Part shown: piece by piece, positions 12,201 to 18,695 of the stretch
Numbering within the stretch: the stretch's first letter is position 1
Layout of the letters: each line of letters begins with the position of its first letter
DNA from: Limnomonas spitsbergensis
Taxonomy: Eukaryota > Chlorophyta > Chlorophyceae > Chlamydomonadales
Reading direction: 5' to 3'
NCBI GenBank assembly: GCA_037349105.1
Contig: JAYJMM010000116.1
Coordinates: 5,270,001-5,334,000, forward strand
DNA length: 64,000 bases
Notes under the pieces: model-generated
The model's database searches: none
What the model was told of the DNA's origin: nothing
What the model saw: only the letters and a program-made list of their open reading frames with translations
Translations under genes and position numbers: made by a program

Positions 12201-15200
12201 GCAGGGGATACTGCTGTTGCTGCGGATACTGCTGTTGCTGCGGATACTGCTGTTGCGGCTGTCTGGCCGGTCCAGGTGTGATGTCTGTAACCAGGGGCAT
12301 AGGTCTGCGCTCATCCCTGGCCCTGGGCGCCCTGCAATCCCTGGCTAGGTGCGACGTACTACCGCACTGGTAGCATGCCTTGGCTGCGCTTGAGCCACCC
12401 TCAGCGTTGTAATTTGCCGCCCCTGCTTGGTCCACCCAGGTAACTCCTCTGGGTTTACCATCCATCCGCGCCTGTGGTACTGCTGCTGAGCCTGTGGGGT
12501 GCACAATTCCATCAAGGCGTGTTCGCATCTCCCACTGTCCTGCTCTCTCTCTCCTGCCCCTGTTGGGCTGTGCCTCTCCCTGGCCAGGCCCGCTGTTGGT
12601 TATCTGCCTGAAGCCGGTACCTCCCAGGTCACCCATTTCCAGGGCAAACCTCTCCCACAGCACCACCTGCTGCGTGAGTACTGCGATTTGGTCTTCATCG
12701 CTCATGCTGAGATACCCTGGCACCGTCATAACGAACTTGCTCAGCTTGGCTCTAGCAACCGCTGGGAGTCCGTCATGGAACATGCGCGAGACCGAGTGGC
12801 TTCTGCCGAAGTGATCTACTGCATCCCTTGAGATCTGCAGCAACTCTGCCGTTGTCAGTACTCTGTGAGCAAATGCTTCCACCGTCTCCTCTGGCTTGAC
12901 GTCCGGGTCTAGAGTAGTTTTTACTCCTAGCCTGAGGTTGGTGATGGCCGTCCTCTCCTCTGAAGTTGGCTTTCCCACCTCCTCCTGGACCACCCTGATC
13001 CACAACGTGAGTAGCGAAGCTTCGCAACCCTGCTGCTCCGCTGGGGCTATCCACTGCTGTCCGATCCGCTCCACCTCTCTGGCAATTCTGTTTCCTGCGT
13101 GGGGCGCTGCCCTGATGGCTGCCATCAGCGGCCTCATGCTGGCAGGCTTGCTGTCCCACAGCTTGACCAGCGACTTGATCAGCAACGTCATAGCTGACGG
13201 CGACTGGCATGATCCAGCTATTTCACCTGCCACCACGGCCAATGCTGGTTGGTCATCTGACATTGCCAACCTGTTGTGCGATCCCCAGTACCCACACGCC
13301 TGGCAATACTTTCTGGCTGCAACCGCTCCTGGGTGTGACATATCCAGGACTGGTACGTTGCCTTGGATGGCTGGGATCTTGGCTACCTTGGCTACCCCTG
13401 CCAGCTGCAATACCATCTGTTGCTGCAGCTGCAGGTTCACCCTCGCCTGCTCCCGATCGAGCCTTTTCATTTCCTGGTCGCTGGACTCCTGTCTGGCTCC
13501 TGGCCTGCGTCTGTCCGCTCCCCCTGGTCCCGAATCTACCGACCCTGACCGCGACCTAGGTCCTCCACTGCCGCCCCTCGATGGGCTGCGGCCTGAATGA
13601 TACCTGTCATGTCTGTTATAATCCTCATCATGATCGTGAGCGTCTCGTGATGGCTGTCTGCCCGCTCTGCCTGCCGAGCCTCTACTTCCTTCGGGTGGCG
13701 GTCGTTCTGGCTCGCTTCTGCTTGGTCTGCTGTCAGATCCAGGTCTCCAAGGCTGTGCTCTGCCGGGCTCTGCCTGTCCCCTGGGCAGCTCCTGGTCTTG
13801 CCATTCCTGCCGCACACCTCTGCTGCGTTCCGCTGGTCCCCTTAATTGCTCCTGGCTCTGCTGGCTTGGCTGTTCCCTGCCCTCTGCCTGTCCTCTGGGC
13901 TGCTCTTGGCTATGCTGGTGAGGTTGTTCCCTGGAGTATGCCTGCCCCCTGGGCGGCTCCCGGCTCTGCCGACCTGGCTGCGTCCCGCCTGTGTAATTCC
14001 TGGCGTAGGAATCAGACTGTGTTTCCTCTTTGGCGTCCTGTATTTTTGGGCCACTGCTCTGTGCGCTGCCTGCAGGCTCATTCCTCCTAGCTCCTCTTGC
14101 CGCGCCTGGCTGCCTGTTCCTCAGGAATTCTTTGATGTAATCCACCTGGGTTTCCTGGTATGCGTTCTCTTTGTCCTCGACTATGCGCAGCAACTCATAA
14201 GACTCTTGCCTGCTTGCTCTGCGTGTCGCTGTGCTTTGCTCTGCCATTCTGGCAAGTGATTGGCTAGTCAATTCCGCCCTTTCGCTGGCGGCTGGACTGC
14301 TGGCTCTGGGTGCTTCCCTGCCCCTTGGCCGTCCTCTGAGGCTGGGCTCGCTGCTGACCTCGAAGGCTGCAGATCTGAGTGTTGGTGTTGGCGCGGCTCC
14401 TGCCTGCTGCTGCCACCTTTGCACCTCCCTGATCCCCTCAGGCCGCTGCACCCCTGTTTCAAATCCTTCCCACATCTGGTCCTCCTCATCCTCTGGTTCT
14501 GACCCAGGTTCCTCCTGGTCTCCTGTGACCTCTTTGCACCATTCGTCTGCGAAGGCTTTAACAGCCCTGGCTGCTTCGTGTCCCGTCCTTCCCTTGGATA
14601 CCTGTCCAAGGGCGGCTAACAGTAGCGCCCTGTCCAGACCTGTGTGGGGGATACCCAACATGGCCTTTGTTGCCCATCCCCGCAGATGATGGGCCTTGAA
14701 CTCCTCAATGGCTGTGACCTGGTCCTGGAAATGCAAGAACGTCCTGGAGCACACTTGCTTCCACAGGTCTGTTGCCCACTGCACAATTCCTGCCCAACCG
14801 ATCGGCCCTTCTACCTCCTCATTTCCGCATGCGACTCCCCCGGTCTCCGAGCGCTCTGGCTCTCTCTGCCTCTGGCTGCCAGATCCCTCCTTGGACGTCT
14901 GCGCAGGTCTGTTCACGCTGGGTGGAAAACTGGACAGCGGTGTGCCGAAGACTGTGGATCCAGCTCCTCTTCTAACCAGTGCCTTGCGCGGCTGCAGCTG
15001 CTGCACGGGACGCAGTTCTGCTGTAGTCTGCTGCCCCTGCTTTTCCTGAACTGGGTCTGGCTGTTCTTCCTCGGATAGATCAGCCCAAGGCTTCCCTACC
15101 GGCTCAGCTGGTTTCTCCCTGTCCTTGCCTGCCTGCGAGCTCTGTCTGCCTGCTTCTGGCTGTGGCTCATCTTCCTCGTGTTTGACCTCTGCAGGCACAA

Positions 15201-15801
15201 TCCTGGCCCCATCTCCCTCCGTCTTTATTCGAGGTTTGACTTCGCAGGTCTTATGCCAGCCTGCAAACTTGTCTGAAGCTGCGGCTACTTCTGCCCTTAG
15301 ACCCGATTGGCTGGGATCTTTTTCAACCTGCTGTGTAACACTTGCCACCCTGGGCAGGCTCTGCTGCGGCTCGGCCTCAGGTGCACTGCTCTGTCGCGTG
15401 TCACAGCTCTGGGATGCTTCCGTTGCTTGATCCAAGATCAACTCTGGGGTTCCCGCTTGAGTCTGCCCCTGCTCGAAATTCAGACAGCTGTCGGAACCAG
15501 CGGGCAACGGACCCCCTCGACCAATGCCTTTTCGTGTTACTAGTACTGCACCATCTGCTTGCGCCCCTGCCCCTCTGGGTGGTACACGGTCTGGCTCACG
15601 TACCCTGCAATCCTCTGCGGGCGGTTCTACTGGTTCTGACAGCTTTTCCGCTATCAACAGGGCCTCTGCCACAATCTCAGCACTAGCATTTTTTAGGTCT
15701 ATTCCCGGCTCCAGCCCCCTCAGACGCCCACTCCTCCGTTGGACGTCAGGGTGCTGGTGCCTATCGGGGTTTAGATCTATGCCTGTCATCTCTACAGGCA
15801 T
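259..15801 (-). CDS. Element A polyprotein: Gag - protease - RT - RNase H - DNA methyltransferase - integrase - PHD
   Basis: One open frame of about 5180 codons. The first ATG is at 15801; the frame is open from a GTG at 15840, but B starts at the equivalent of the ATG region. Domains by approximate residue: capsid-like region 800-1080; CCHC knuckle 1142-1156; aspartic protease with LMDSACTCHVI near 1410; Cys-rich knuckle CALCGKPDKHAVEEC near 1648; RS-rich tract 1910-2020 and CCHC knuckle CFKCNQPGHFANEC near 2042; unassigned conserved region 2440-2860; hydrophobic segment 3386-3408; RT 3568-3811 with FIDD in place of YxDD; RNase H 3878-3998; C5-methyltransferase 4126-4484; integrase zinc domain 4655-4693 and DDE core 4716-4822; PHD finger 5012-5059. 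The usual gypsy pol order is kept but with the methyltransferase inserted between RNase H and integrase. Whether one product is cleaved by the internal protease is inferred from retroelement biology. Confidence 0.9.
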   Translation of the reverse strand: MPVEMTGIDLNPDRHQHPDVQRRSGRLRGLEPGIDLKNASAEIVAEALLIAEKLSEPVEPPAEDCRVREPDRVPPRGAGAQADGAVLVTRKGIGRGGPLPAGSDSCLNFEQGQTQAGTPELILDQATEASQSCDTRQSSAPEAEPQQSLPRVASVTQQVEKDPSQSGLRAEVAAASDKFAGWHKTCEVKPRIKTEGDGARIVPAEVKHEEDEPQPEAGRQSSQAGKDREKPAEPVGKPWADLSEEEQPDPVQEKQGQQTTAELRPVQQLQPRKALVRRGAGSTVFGTPLSSFPPSVNRPAQTSKEGSGSQRQREPERSETGGVACGNEEVEGPIGWAGIVQWATDLWKQVCSRTFLHFQDQVTAIEEFKAHHLRGWATKAMLGIPHTGLDRALLLAALGQVSKGRTGHEAARAVKAFADEWCKEVTGDQEEPGSEPEDEEDQMWEGFETGVQRPEGIREVQRWQQQAGAAPTPTLRSAAFEVSSEPSLRGRPRGREAPRASSPAASERAELTSQSLARMAEQSTATRRASRQESYELLRIVEDKENAYQETQVDYIKEFLRNRQPGAARGARRNEPAGSAQSSGPKIQDAKEETQSDSYARNYTGGTQPGRQSREPPRGQAYSREQPHQHSQEQPRGQAEGREQPSQQSQEQLRGPAERSRGVRQEWQDQELPRGQAEPGRAQPWRPGSDSRPSRSEPERPPPEGSRGSAGRAGRQPSRDAHDHDEDYNRHDRYHSGRSPSRGGSGGPRSRSGSVDSGPGGADRRRPGARQESSDQEMKRLDREQARVNLQLQQQMVLQLAGVAKVAKIPAIQGNVPVLDMSHPGAVAARKYCQACGYWGSHNRLAMSDDQPALAVVAGEIAGSCQSPSAMTLLIKSLVKLWDSKPASMRPLMAAIRAAPHAGNRIAREVERIGQQWIAPAEQQGCEASLLTLWIRVVQEEVGKPTSEERTAITNLRLGVKTTLDPDVKPEETVEAFAHRVLTTAELLQISRDAVDHFGRSHSVSRMFHDGLPAVARAKLSKFVMTVPGYLSMSDEDQIAVLTQQVVLWERFALEMGDLGGTGFRQITNSGPGQGEAQPNRGRRERAGQWEMRTRLDGIVHPTGSAAVPQARMDGKPRGVTWVDQAGAANYNAEGGSSAAKACYQCGSTSHLARDCRAPRARDERRPMPLVTDITPGPARQPQQQYPQQQQYPQQQQYPLPPRPQQGQAADRPYDRNQNNRQYPRPGPGQGGQAQQAAHVSHLSNATGQAEPEGWHQTMAEMLSESVALMTQVGLVPKPAGFKQAVHNARPKSFLPEPLQEEEPVPGFTVQPSRKGAKRLVLSKLADDMSDIRLQVFKLNERLSALSFTTMPMGGDNTGHRGETSNTRPEGRTVTAAPKLQYFKNDRSNLEQCVGLMVNGKVLVAQKALMDSACTCHVITVNIAEQLVAMGAELVRTDEKIRTTDNAGADLYGVLFIYVVYGYGGPNAIMEPTVVRVVKTPPDAYEHLVGNPEFLKYNGVLEAAGRLTLRPREGPQRVQGVKDLTLPLLRASPAGGYQAAAVAWAGIQCGFAEREGWPAATVETEHEPLLQHSMATRAGTAMRAEQGAGPSSEPNPRLQRRRPVPVEAAVEETATPTAEETERARRAAELSDVEKRAVRDFMPACPAYPCALCGKPDKHAVEECERRIQDFSRTPETAPAVQAGPPAAQRRGYGTAAADRAAQATSTRSRGEQQQQQQQLQKQPQVAGPRVQQASNGKGRQAQQQQGQGKPGAARAPAQSASNSEDEAQEAEEEEDCSVEKVPEPGTSPQDRQINRLAGQVNGLKKALRWRERQMWKQSAEFVDYLKGQLAGWKVITDGQQVMTTVQREYILRAEELTGLQEALGLQHLGGPPNHGQPLPFETDPELAGCVRAMLATPSPLRDVDSEHSGMEEPKKRSPSSSDESGSGDRRLRRRSRSAQRAISEERQRAVPTPAARTQRQGAGRRSNSEERSRDRRQRSPCRDQPRGRSRERHHAEVARPYRQGQEHQRGPGPGPTNRTLAEGSGAAEPRRHLGLRHGGLCFKCNQPGHFANECTNPEQAGLTGDRPGAPAGPARGYGTWGPGRGQGMPMESRRRTFDTAMGTPSAREFQQGAAGPSAWPEPPARQEPPEGEQPRWEGTGGHTCFMTGHMEISQDRDAYQAEVSQAGPVQVAPQRVPKGQVASQVSHWAMAVEALAMNHYGTMPAGSARSVAHALEFLKDLQRRGCPAPCVGWPNLMQRFLDREWDKYDEQWDEFERREREAVPQHDVDGWDTDSGSNLSAGRYEPQEPSPLHEREFGVLCPGTPEGNQDTGRGVAGAAAETEEPHRAGSRLPAARGTAAGSQLDARAGPVRTHKGTSSRCNAWGGIDEDGETQHGSEREGRSDARGEDRQLDQSFSRDRSYSRERIYIQPFPQSLPAGEPFVQYFRLGEEMPEASTSGAMLTMPGECRDGPCRLQNHRLLDGGEQTRVDRAAAMQAVARMIFPWDAVTAVMLGAALKGYILPSTNIADYMQRGWSRHPIYAYCVSEMVSLAIAAGITAVDAACWAHPDMPDIAPAEGMWQGAQPGFMRTPWAMDCVRELMGHPALRDRAFYVPVQAMGEFERFVETTEQAPVRAGLCHPGRPGRCEATIEASIVIPRTVAGQAVPWGPAPGDARAAIPVQQLVTYYYEEMADEELPVSSAWIHMHATHDDMPVYLFARHQQDVAVTKCASVDEAEFHAYTYARGADPAVWTLMLMALQRVLLPGQRSAAMRHVWGVEDQWAPTEVTACPTWPYGPQQSPASGAMWEGEEELASSPFAVERLAAYVHQWVRQERRAWHDNRASSVLPYWQADGITTQLWRQAHPAGVRTLHPLFRGAGEVGIEEELEDLRNQPSRGHGPVGRRGADAEEPAAATDGPVQDEEPEWTQVAFVTFGAAAASWELLEYVDDLGVSALEAEPRGRAEPQAPLDSVSTPPTEDSDSRIPELSDNVSEGPRPLVEITESDEEWHEAGARPSDQDSVTRAEARDAEGNYVPADSGPGPGSPRYGMVGELPQLRRAWMRGIFQEQAAMKERRSRRAAIELGNGITLEEEANQVTAGISLQQAADQRAHRPEEAAADKKSNGRPGYPQIRQPAQTAAQGPWGDPAEYSTGRWVAVLRNFVDQLDVLRRQEMGQQEAGQEASLLFRLKMLPQPDPDPRMGGYSRAVRELREELTERVSALYTGRAERADTQQPSDSRSRQAQTGRGEDLTSRVAGAQDTIRRGCGQDEPAGAGSSKAVQRANHRQERMAQCSTRQIPGAGPERASAIWADTAELQGKNSKKARRRAGKAQRAAADRNRGSRPGLDCPALPLRVSQVDLEITWARGQQPPAQIAEPGVQPAEQLPQQPMRKTTACRGLLTCTAIKGILTGALQLILVWLLLSVCVPGARATGQGVRGGGFTAGQGAFVSGREAAAKLSSGWLRPPAVSSMRDTGGRGACSQQERWHNGNTTGEEELPAVDDPQAAVVIDMFQPGGVVEPPAEYVKTKEGWLLGKHPDFTAEQQESLEQSLRDRQGAFAYSMEDLPGYCGTQGEFTLALEDEVSSCFQKSRDMPPPKAAIFKEKCQPMIEAGIIVKVPQGGPIKFAANSVVAAKKSAETGEWTDHRIAHDMRRLNLRTAKQEFAIPRMETIFQNLGTAKIFSKVDLRSGFMQIPIKVEDQPKTAFWMGPELWMYTKLNFGLRNGPPFFQRMMEEEIARAGLSAFCVAFIDDLLVYSDTPAEHIRHVELMLDMLHSVGLRAHPDKSLFGCATVEYLGHNVSAKGLTPHAAKIAAVMALPEPASVKNIQEVMGFLNFYRCYVPDFSKKAACINALLVQGVPFVWGPEQSQAFQLIKTEMCEGGRVLRRPDYSGTGPDGKGPPRPFLLYTDFSKQGIGAVLGQCDDSGREYMVACTSRSLNKSERNYSSFQGEMLAAVYAARTYRHMLFGCKVHLITDHEPLTYLMDNQTLVGQHARWALMLQELDITIVHRSGACHQNADIPSRSPLPSSADRTGARLDTVAPEPAAREEASGKQVALLTGLGRVNQWHADQIVRMAQEGRRRVQMLRAAEAACVTAPVGQEISSAATDDDEQAQPVSTAEQAFSNRERSRTMISDVLADLPRVTPPHSLAGLDTACLSSGAVRAMETEGVVLFEPFGGMCSGLEMVLRAGIPVVQYLYADISEEVREIAGGRLLQLHKRFPQLLPVRAFDKAFRALPQDVYAITAEHLKEAGAQEGRQWFMVAGWECQDLSSAGKGRGLAGERSKSFFPLVKLLGTLQFLQGPRPPAYLIENVAMQLNQKSEKASVEAFQEVCRILGTPALFDAAQVGSYAHRTRNYWGNIAPAADIEFVIRASTRPHEGIVDDILDKGSKAQVVSCPDNGGYRINVTGQPRKVLPCLMATPSSYAFRNGQNGMVYRPMGDLQEPNANERERAMGYAVGSTLPRPDFPEAARRAALGRCMDSWALSAWLNVALEWAKIMPAELTRRAKLPSQDRDPVLGATLMSSHYALATAGNACSGSGEAAASYRQCLGESAAADWADAAQEPGGNASEAQVDVEIRVTREIESEKDQPGCPAGPSARVDVWADEPVLRFLREKTYVQGTELGEQTRIQRRAAPFQWESERGGVLMRLMPDGRRCVVPRPEDRLAVIQTAHAGTGHFGSHRTAFMVMQQHWWRGLRAAVKKAVQECGVCDRARASTFNHIQPNLHPLPIEGLFFRWGVDLCGPFTTTSRGNRFVMVCVEHYSKWVELIPIPSKASDVTALAFFQNVVARFGGCAEVVTDQGTEFQGEFQDMLLDCFIDHRTTSANHPQADGLSERAVQTLKAGLRKCCEEGSSDESWDKMVPWVALGFRCSPQQATRMAPYEVLFGQRPTFPSRVGADLWSTAKVATAEEAADLLLARVTRIKEALPVAGEHLKIAQHRDKLRYARIRGGGYVPQVRRFAEGDYVYVKYSSERRSLDPKARPEILRVKTLGATGTLVLEGADGLTVTENAVNCSPCHLPNLRGVVDFSGTRPNNSLSCEVCQLPDRGEVMLLCDACNTGWHMDCLVPVLEEVPEGEWLCPHCKPEDKGAGPAAVAGPPTEERSLQVQGRPSPAARAAARTAQEADVMDRPEVEVMATNPATRQMERGIARPMANGLYDISYTTGRGEANVTPRAVTRRAKVAKEAAREEEESALEDFTGT
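620..775 (-). other. PHD finger at the C-terminus of element A integrase
   Basis: The C4HC3 pattern is complete: CEVC, then CDAC, then the His and Cys of HMDC, and finally CPHC, with the conserved GWH before the histidine and W before the last pair. It lies about 190 residues beyond the integrase core. PHD fingers commonly read histone H3 tails. Many gypsy integrases carry a chromodomain here, so a targeting role is a reasonable inference. About 100 further residues follow, with a stretch (GRGEANVTPRAV) also found in B. Confidence 0.85.
2350..3425 (-). other. C5-cytosine DNA methyltransferase domain in element A
   Basis: Family motifs appear in order: SAM-binding motif I FEPFGGMCSG; motif II region YLYADISEEVREI; catalytic motif IV WECQDLSSAGKG with the cysteine codon at 3067-3069; ENVAMQ (motif VI); RTRNYWGN (motif VIII); NERERAMGY in the motif IX/X region. 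The CQDLS stretch and ENVAM resemble the DNMT3/DRM de novo group more than DNMT1. The usual Pro before the catalytic Cys is Glu. The domain lies in frame between RNase H and integrase, so it should be made as part of Pol. Substrate and activity are not shown by the sequence; methylation of the element's own cDNA or of target chromatin are both possible. Confidence 0.85.
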
Positions 15802-16809
15802 TTTACGAACCGCACTGTTCTGCAGGCGTGCTGGCGACACCCCCTACAAAACCTGCTAACGTTTAGGCTTCTGCTCCTTATCCTTACTGCAACCTGGTGA
15901 GGATCTGCTAGTCAAGGCTGGACGGCAGGTACAGCAATTTTGCGCGATAGGCCTTGCCCTCTGCTTTTATGCTCACTAATATTTGTATCTGGCGGAATCC
16001 TCCTTCGCCCTTTTTTAGCCCCTTCCCACCTTTGCTGGCTGGGCTGCCTCTAGCTGGCGCACGTCCCCTGCGGATGTCTGCCTCCTGGCGGATCTTGCGC
16101 TGTGTCAGTTCCTCTCTGACACCTGCGGGGATCCTTTGGTACACCACAAAATTTTAACCTTGGATGATCTGTCAACAAGTTTACTTCTGTCAATGATGAA
16201 TGATTGGATCCACCTGATCTCAATCTGCAGTCATACAGGAATTATCTGCTGGGTGTATAAATCCACAGCCAGATCCTCAAGCCTCTCCTGGACTCAACAC
16301 TAAGTTGCCACTCTTAGTGATTCTCAGGGCTTAACTTGGCACTCTCTATGGAGATTACCACAGCAAAGTGCAATTCATATGCTGTCCAAGGTTGTTTGCA
16401 TACAAACAAAATTCCAATCTCGCTGCACAAGCACCTTTAGCAGGAATTGGCAAATCAGGCTGATCAGGCTAGATCTACTTCGTCCCTTTCTAAAGGACAC
16501 GCGAGGTGCGCTTCAGGTCCGTGGCGGACTTCTTTCCTCACTGCAGTGACGGACGCCTACGGGCAGGCTCAGTGACTACTCACTGGCTGCGAGTGCTCTT
16601 CGAGTTAAGCAGCTAGGTGGAATAGTGTATATATAGCAACTGACTTTAGGGGCATAGGCCTTCTGGCCGTCTGGTCGCGATCCAGCAGGGCTATGTTAAG
16701 GACACTTACCGCGTAACACGCGGAGAGACGGACGGGACGAGGCTGCGAACTTCTTCTTCTGCAGAGTCTCGGATCTCTTTACTGGGTACTTGTCTCCAGC
16801 TAGTTCGAC
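15802..16809 (-). other. Element A 5' leader, possibly with an intron
   Basis: About 1 kb between the 5' LTR and the first ATG. It holds a splice-donor-like site (16704-16710), one arm of a 22-bp inverted repeat (16477-16498) and a stretch at about 16243-16290 that is similar to 35580-35625 in B and includes a TATA-like run on the minus strand. Acceptor-like sites lie just upstream of the ATG. No convincing tRNA primer-binding site was found next to the LTR. Confidence 0.55.
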
Positions 16810-16932
16810 TGAGGCTGAACTAGTCTTGACTTGTGTAGAGGTACTGACTTATTGGACTGCTGAAGGTCTCATGCGCTGATGACGGCCGATGCTTGTTACA
16901 ATAGAGGTCTGTCCTTTAGAAAGGGACGAAGT
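16477..16932. repeat. 22-bp perfect inverted repeat linking leader and LTR of element A
   Basis: Arms at 16477-16498 and 16911-16932 are exact reverse complements over 22 bp, about 410 bp apart. A further GGCTAG/CTAGCC pairing lies just outside. One arm is in the leader and the other inside the LTR, so they would pair in the 5' part of the genomic RNA. Element B has an equivalent pair with different sequence. Confidence 0.8.
16704..16710 (-). promoter_or_regulatory. Conserved splice-donor-like site in leader of element A
   Basis: On the minus strand the sequence is CGCG|GTAAGTG, a near-perfect eukaryotic 5' splice site. The same nine bases occur at the equivalent place in B (36037-36043) inside otherwise diverged sequence. 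An acceptor such as CCTGCAG just before the ATG would remove most of the leader. This is a prediction with no transcript evidence. Confidence 0.45.
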
Positions 16933-17135
16933 AACTAGCCAAGGCAATTGCCGGGATACAGGGACCCGGCAGGCCCAGTTCAGAGTACGGTAGAACCTGT
17001 CAAACTAATCCTGCGTAAGCGGGTTTCTAGGTCTCAGCTCAAATCCGGAGACTCCGCAGATAAGCTGCGGAGGCTCCGCGGCCGCTAACTGCGGTCTAAA
17101 CGGTTCTGTCACGTATACGGTAATATACTGTGACA
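16810..17135 (-). repeat. 5' LTR of element A
   Basis: The right end ...ctgtgaca at 17135 matches the LTR end of B (...ccgtgaca), and the sequence inward aligns with the 334-bp B LTR. The left border is estimated by alignment to B: a TG at 16810 gives about 326 bp. The terminal 29 bases form an imperfect palindrome, and a stem-loop at 17052-17072 is shared with B. The partner LTR is outside the window, so the left border cannot be confirmed. Confidence 0.65.
17052..17072. repeat. Conserved LTR stem-loop, element A
   Basis: CTCCGCAG and CTGCGGAG form an 8-bp stem around a 5-base loop. The same stem with a different loop is present in both B LTRs at 17391-17411 and 36388-36408. It lies about 65-85 bases from the LTR 5' end as read on the minus strand. 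Confidence 0.7.
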
Positions 17136-17139
17136 TAGA

Positions 17140-17473
17140 TGGCGGGGTCGCTGTTCTAGGCTTGACTGGCTTAGTGGTACTGGCTTTGATGCACTTCACT
17201 GGGTAGGTCTCCGAGATCTAGCCGGTGCTGGTTACAAATAGAGGCCTGTCCACTTAAAAGGAACGAAGTGAACGTCAAGCATGCAAGCCGGGATTCAAAG
17301 GTCCCGGCAAGCCCTATGCACTGAGTACGGGAAACCCTGCCTCAGACCTTCCCGAAAGTGGGAAGCTGGGCTCCTAACCCTAAAAAGGGGCTCCGCAGGG
17401 AAGCTGCGGAGTCTACGGGGACGCGTCAGCGGTCCCTACGGTTTTGGCACGTATACTGCATTATACCGTGACA
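17140..17473 (-). repeat. 3' LTR of element B (left copy)
   Basis: 334 bp, identical by eye to 36137-36470 along the whole length. It starts TGGCGGGG and ends CCGTGACA. It begins four bases after the end of the A LTR. Immediately to its right I see no clear polypyrimidine run on the plus strand, so a standard polypurine tract is not evident. Confidence 0.88.
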
Positions 17474-18695
17474 GCTGTCGCACCATAAAGCAGTAATCGT
17501 GCCAAAATGGTGTAAGCTGTCCTTACTGCCTTAGAGAGGCTCAAACTACTCACAACTAAGGTTCAACACCTGTACATACGTGCCTCTTGTACTACACTGC
17601 TGAGGTACAAGGGCTGTAAAGGGGTAACTTGGTACAGCGTACCGCATAAGAGCTAAGGCTGGGATAAGGCTGGCCTACCCGGGCGCCCCTAGCTGTGGGT
17701 ACCGCCCCTACTTTACTCGCCCCCCGCTCCTCACGAAACGCACACCGGGCGTGCGTGGGGAGCCGGACTAGGGGTGGTACTGAAACTGAGATCGGAAAAT
17801 ATGTACACTCAGAACTGGTCAGTTCCCTAACACGGAACCCTCCTAAACACCTGACTGCAATCCAGCCAGTCGGTTGAAAAAAATCCACTGAAGAAAATCC
17901 ACTGCAGGAAATTAACACAAGGAAATTCACCAAAGAAAGGCACCAAAGAATACTCACTGAAACCCGTGGCGAACCCTAGGTCCAACCAAGGTACCGAAAA
18001 CTCGACTCAGGCCTCTGGGTTCCCGGTCTCTCTCTGGCCTGATCAGGGCATACAGAATCCGGTACCTTCACCATTGTCATGCTTGTTGGAAGTCAAGACC
18101 GGGTCAGAACCCCTGAAAAACCATCAGAACTATGGGAAGCCAGAATCCATCAGAATCCATCAGAAATCAGAACGCATCGGAAACCATCAGAAACCAGAAT
18201 TCCTCAGAAACCATCATAAATCAGAACGCATTGGAAACCATCAGACCAGAATTCCACAGAAATCAGAACGCATCGGAAACCATCAGAAACCAGAATTCCT
18301 CAGAAACCATCATAAATCAGAACGCATTGGAAACCATCAGACCAGAATTCCACAGAAATCAGAACGCATCGGAAACCATCAGAAACCAGAATTCCTCAGA
18401 AACCATCAGAAATCAGGAACCATCAGAAATCTACAGCGGGTCGCATGAGAATGAACCGAATCTTCAGTGGGGCTCATCCGGGCCTACAGAATTCTCCTGT
18501 TATTCAACCCTCAGCTCTTCATAGGAACACGGAAACCCGCTGCTCTCGCCCCACTGCACCGTTGACACCTGGCCCTAAGCTACAGGAGACGTGTGCAGTA
18601 GCAGCGGTGCTTCTCCCAACCCGCCTCTACAGGTGGCTGGCCCTGTGGCGGTTCTATGGCTATTATCCCTCCCTGTAACCCCTGGCTGTCTGCCC
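17474..18695 (-). other. 3' non-coding region of element B
   Basis: About 1.2 kb between the Pol stop and the 3' LTR. It holds the 96-bp tandem repeat at about 18135-18432. No gene with recognisable similarity was found in the rest. Confidence 0.6.
18135..18432. repeat. 96-bp tandem repeat in 3' region of element B
   Basis: The stretch beginning CAGAAACCAGAATTCCTC recurs at 18188, 18284 and 18380, a strict 96-bp period, with the last unit partial. Inside each unit shorter CATCAGAAA- and ATCAGAACGC-like motifs repeat. As 96 is a multiple of three, the plus strand stays open and would encode 32-residue repeats, but there is no sign that it is translated. Confidence 0.85.

Larger units (their letters stand above)
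1..17135 (-). mobile_element. Element A: giant Ty3/gypsy-type LTR retrotransposon with DNA methyltransferase (3' end outside window)
   Basis: The element reads right to left: 5' LTR ending at 17135, leader of about 1 kb, one polyprotein frame (15801 to 259), then 258 bases of 3' region running off the window. The RT, RNase H, integrase order is that of Ty3/gypsy (Metaviridae-like) elements. Its 3' LTR must lie to the left of base 1, so LTR identity and age cannot be judged. It is homologous along its whole length to element B but diverged, so A and B are related families and not recent copies of each other. The uninterrupted frame of more than 15 kb suggests A was active recently or is still competent. 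Confidence 0.9.

Noticed and set aside
15908..16147. 79-codon frame upstream of the element A polyprotein
   Set aside because: It starts with GTG, has no ATG in a good place, and no matching frame is found in the leader of B.
17281..17496. 71-codon plus-strand frame inside the B LTR (also at 36278)
   Set aside because: It is the same LTR sequence in two copies; nothing supports translation.
18135..18432. CRISPR-like array
   Set aside because: Units are directly tandem without unique spacers, in a eukaryotic retroelement.
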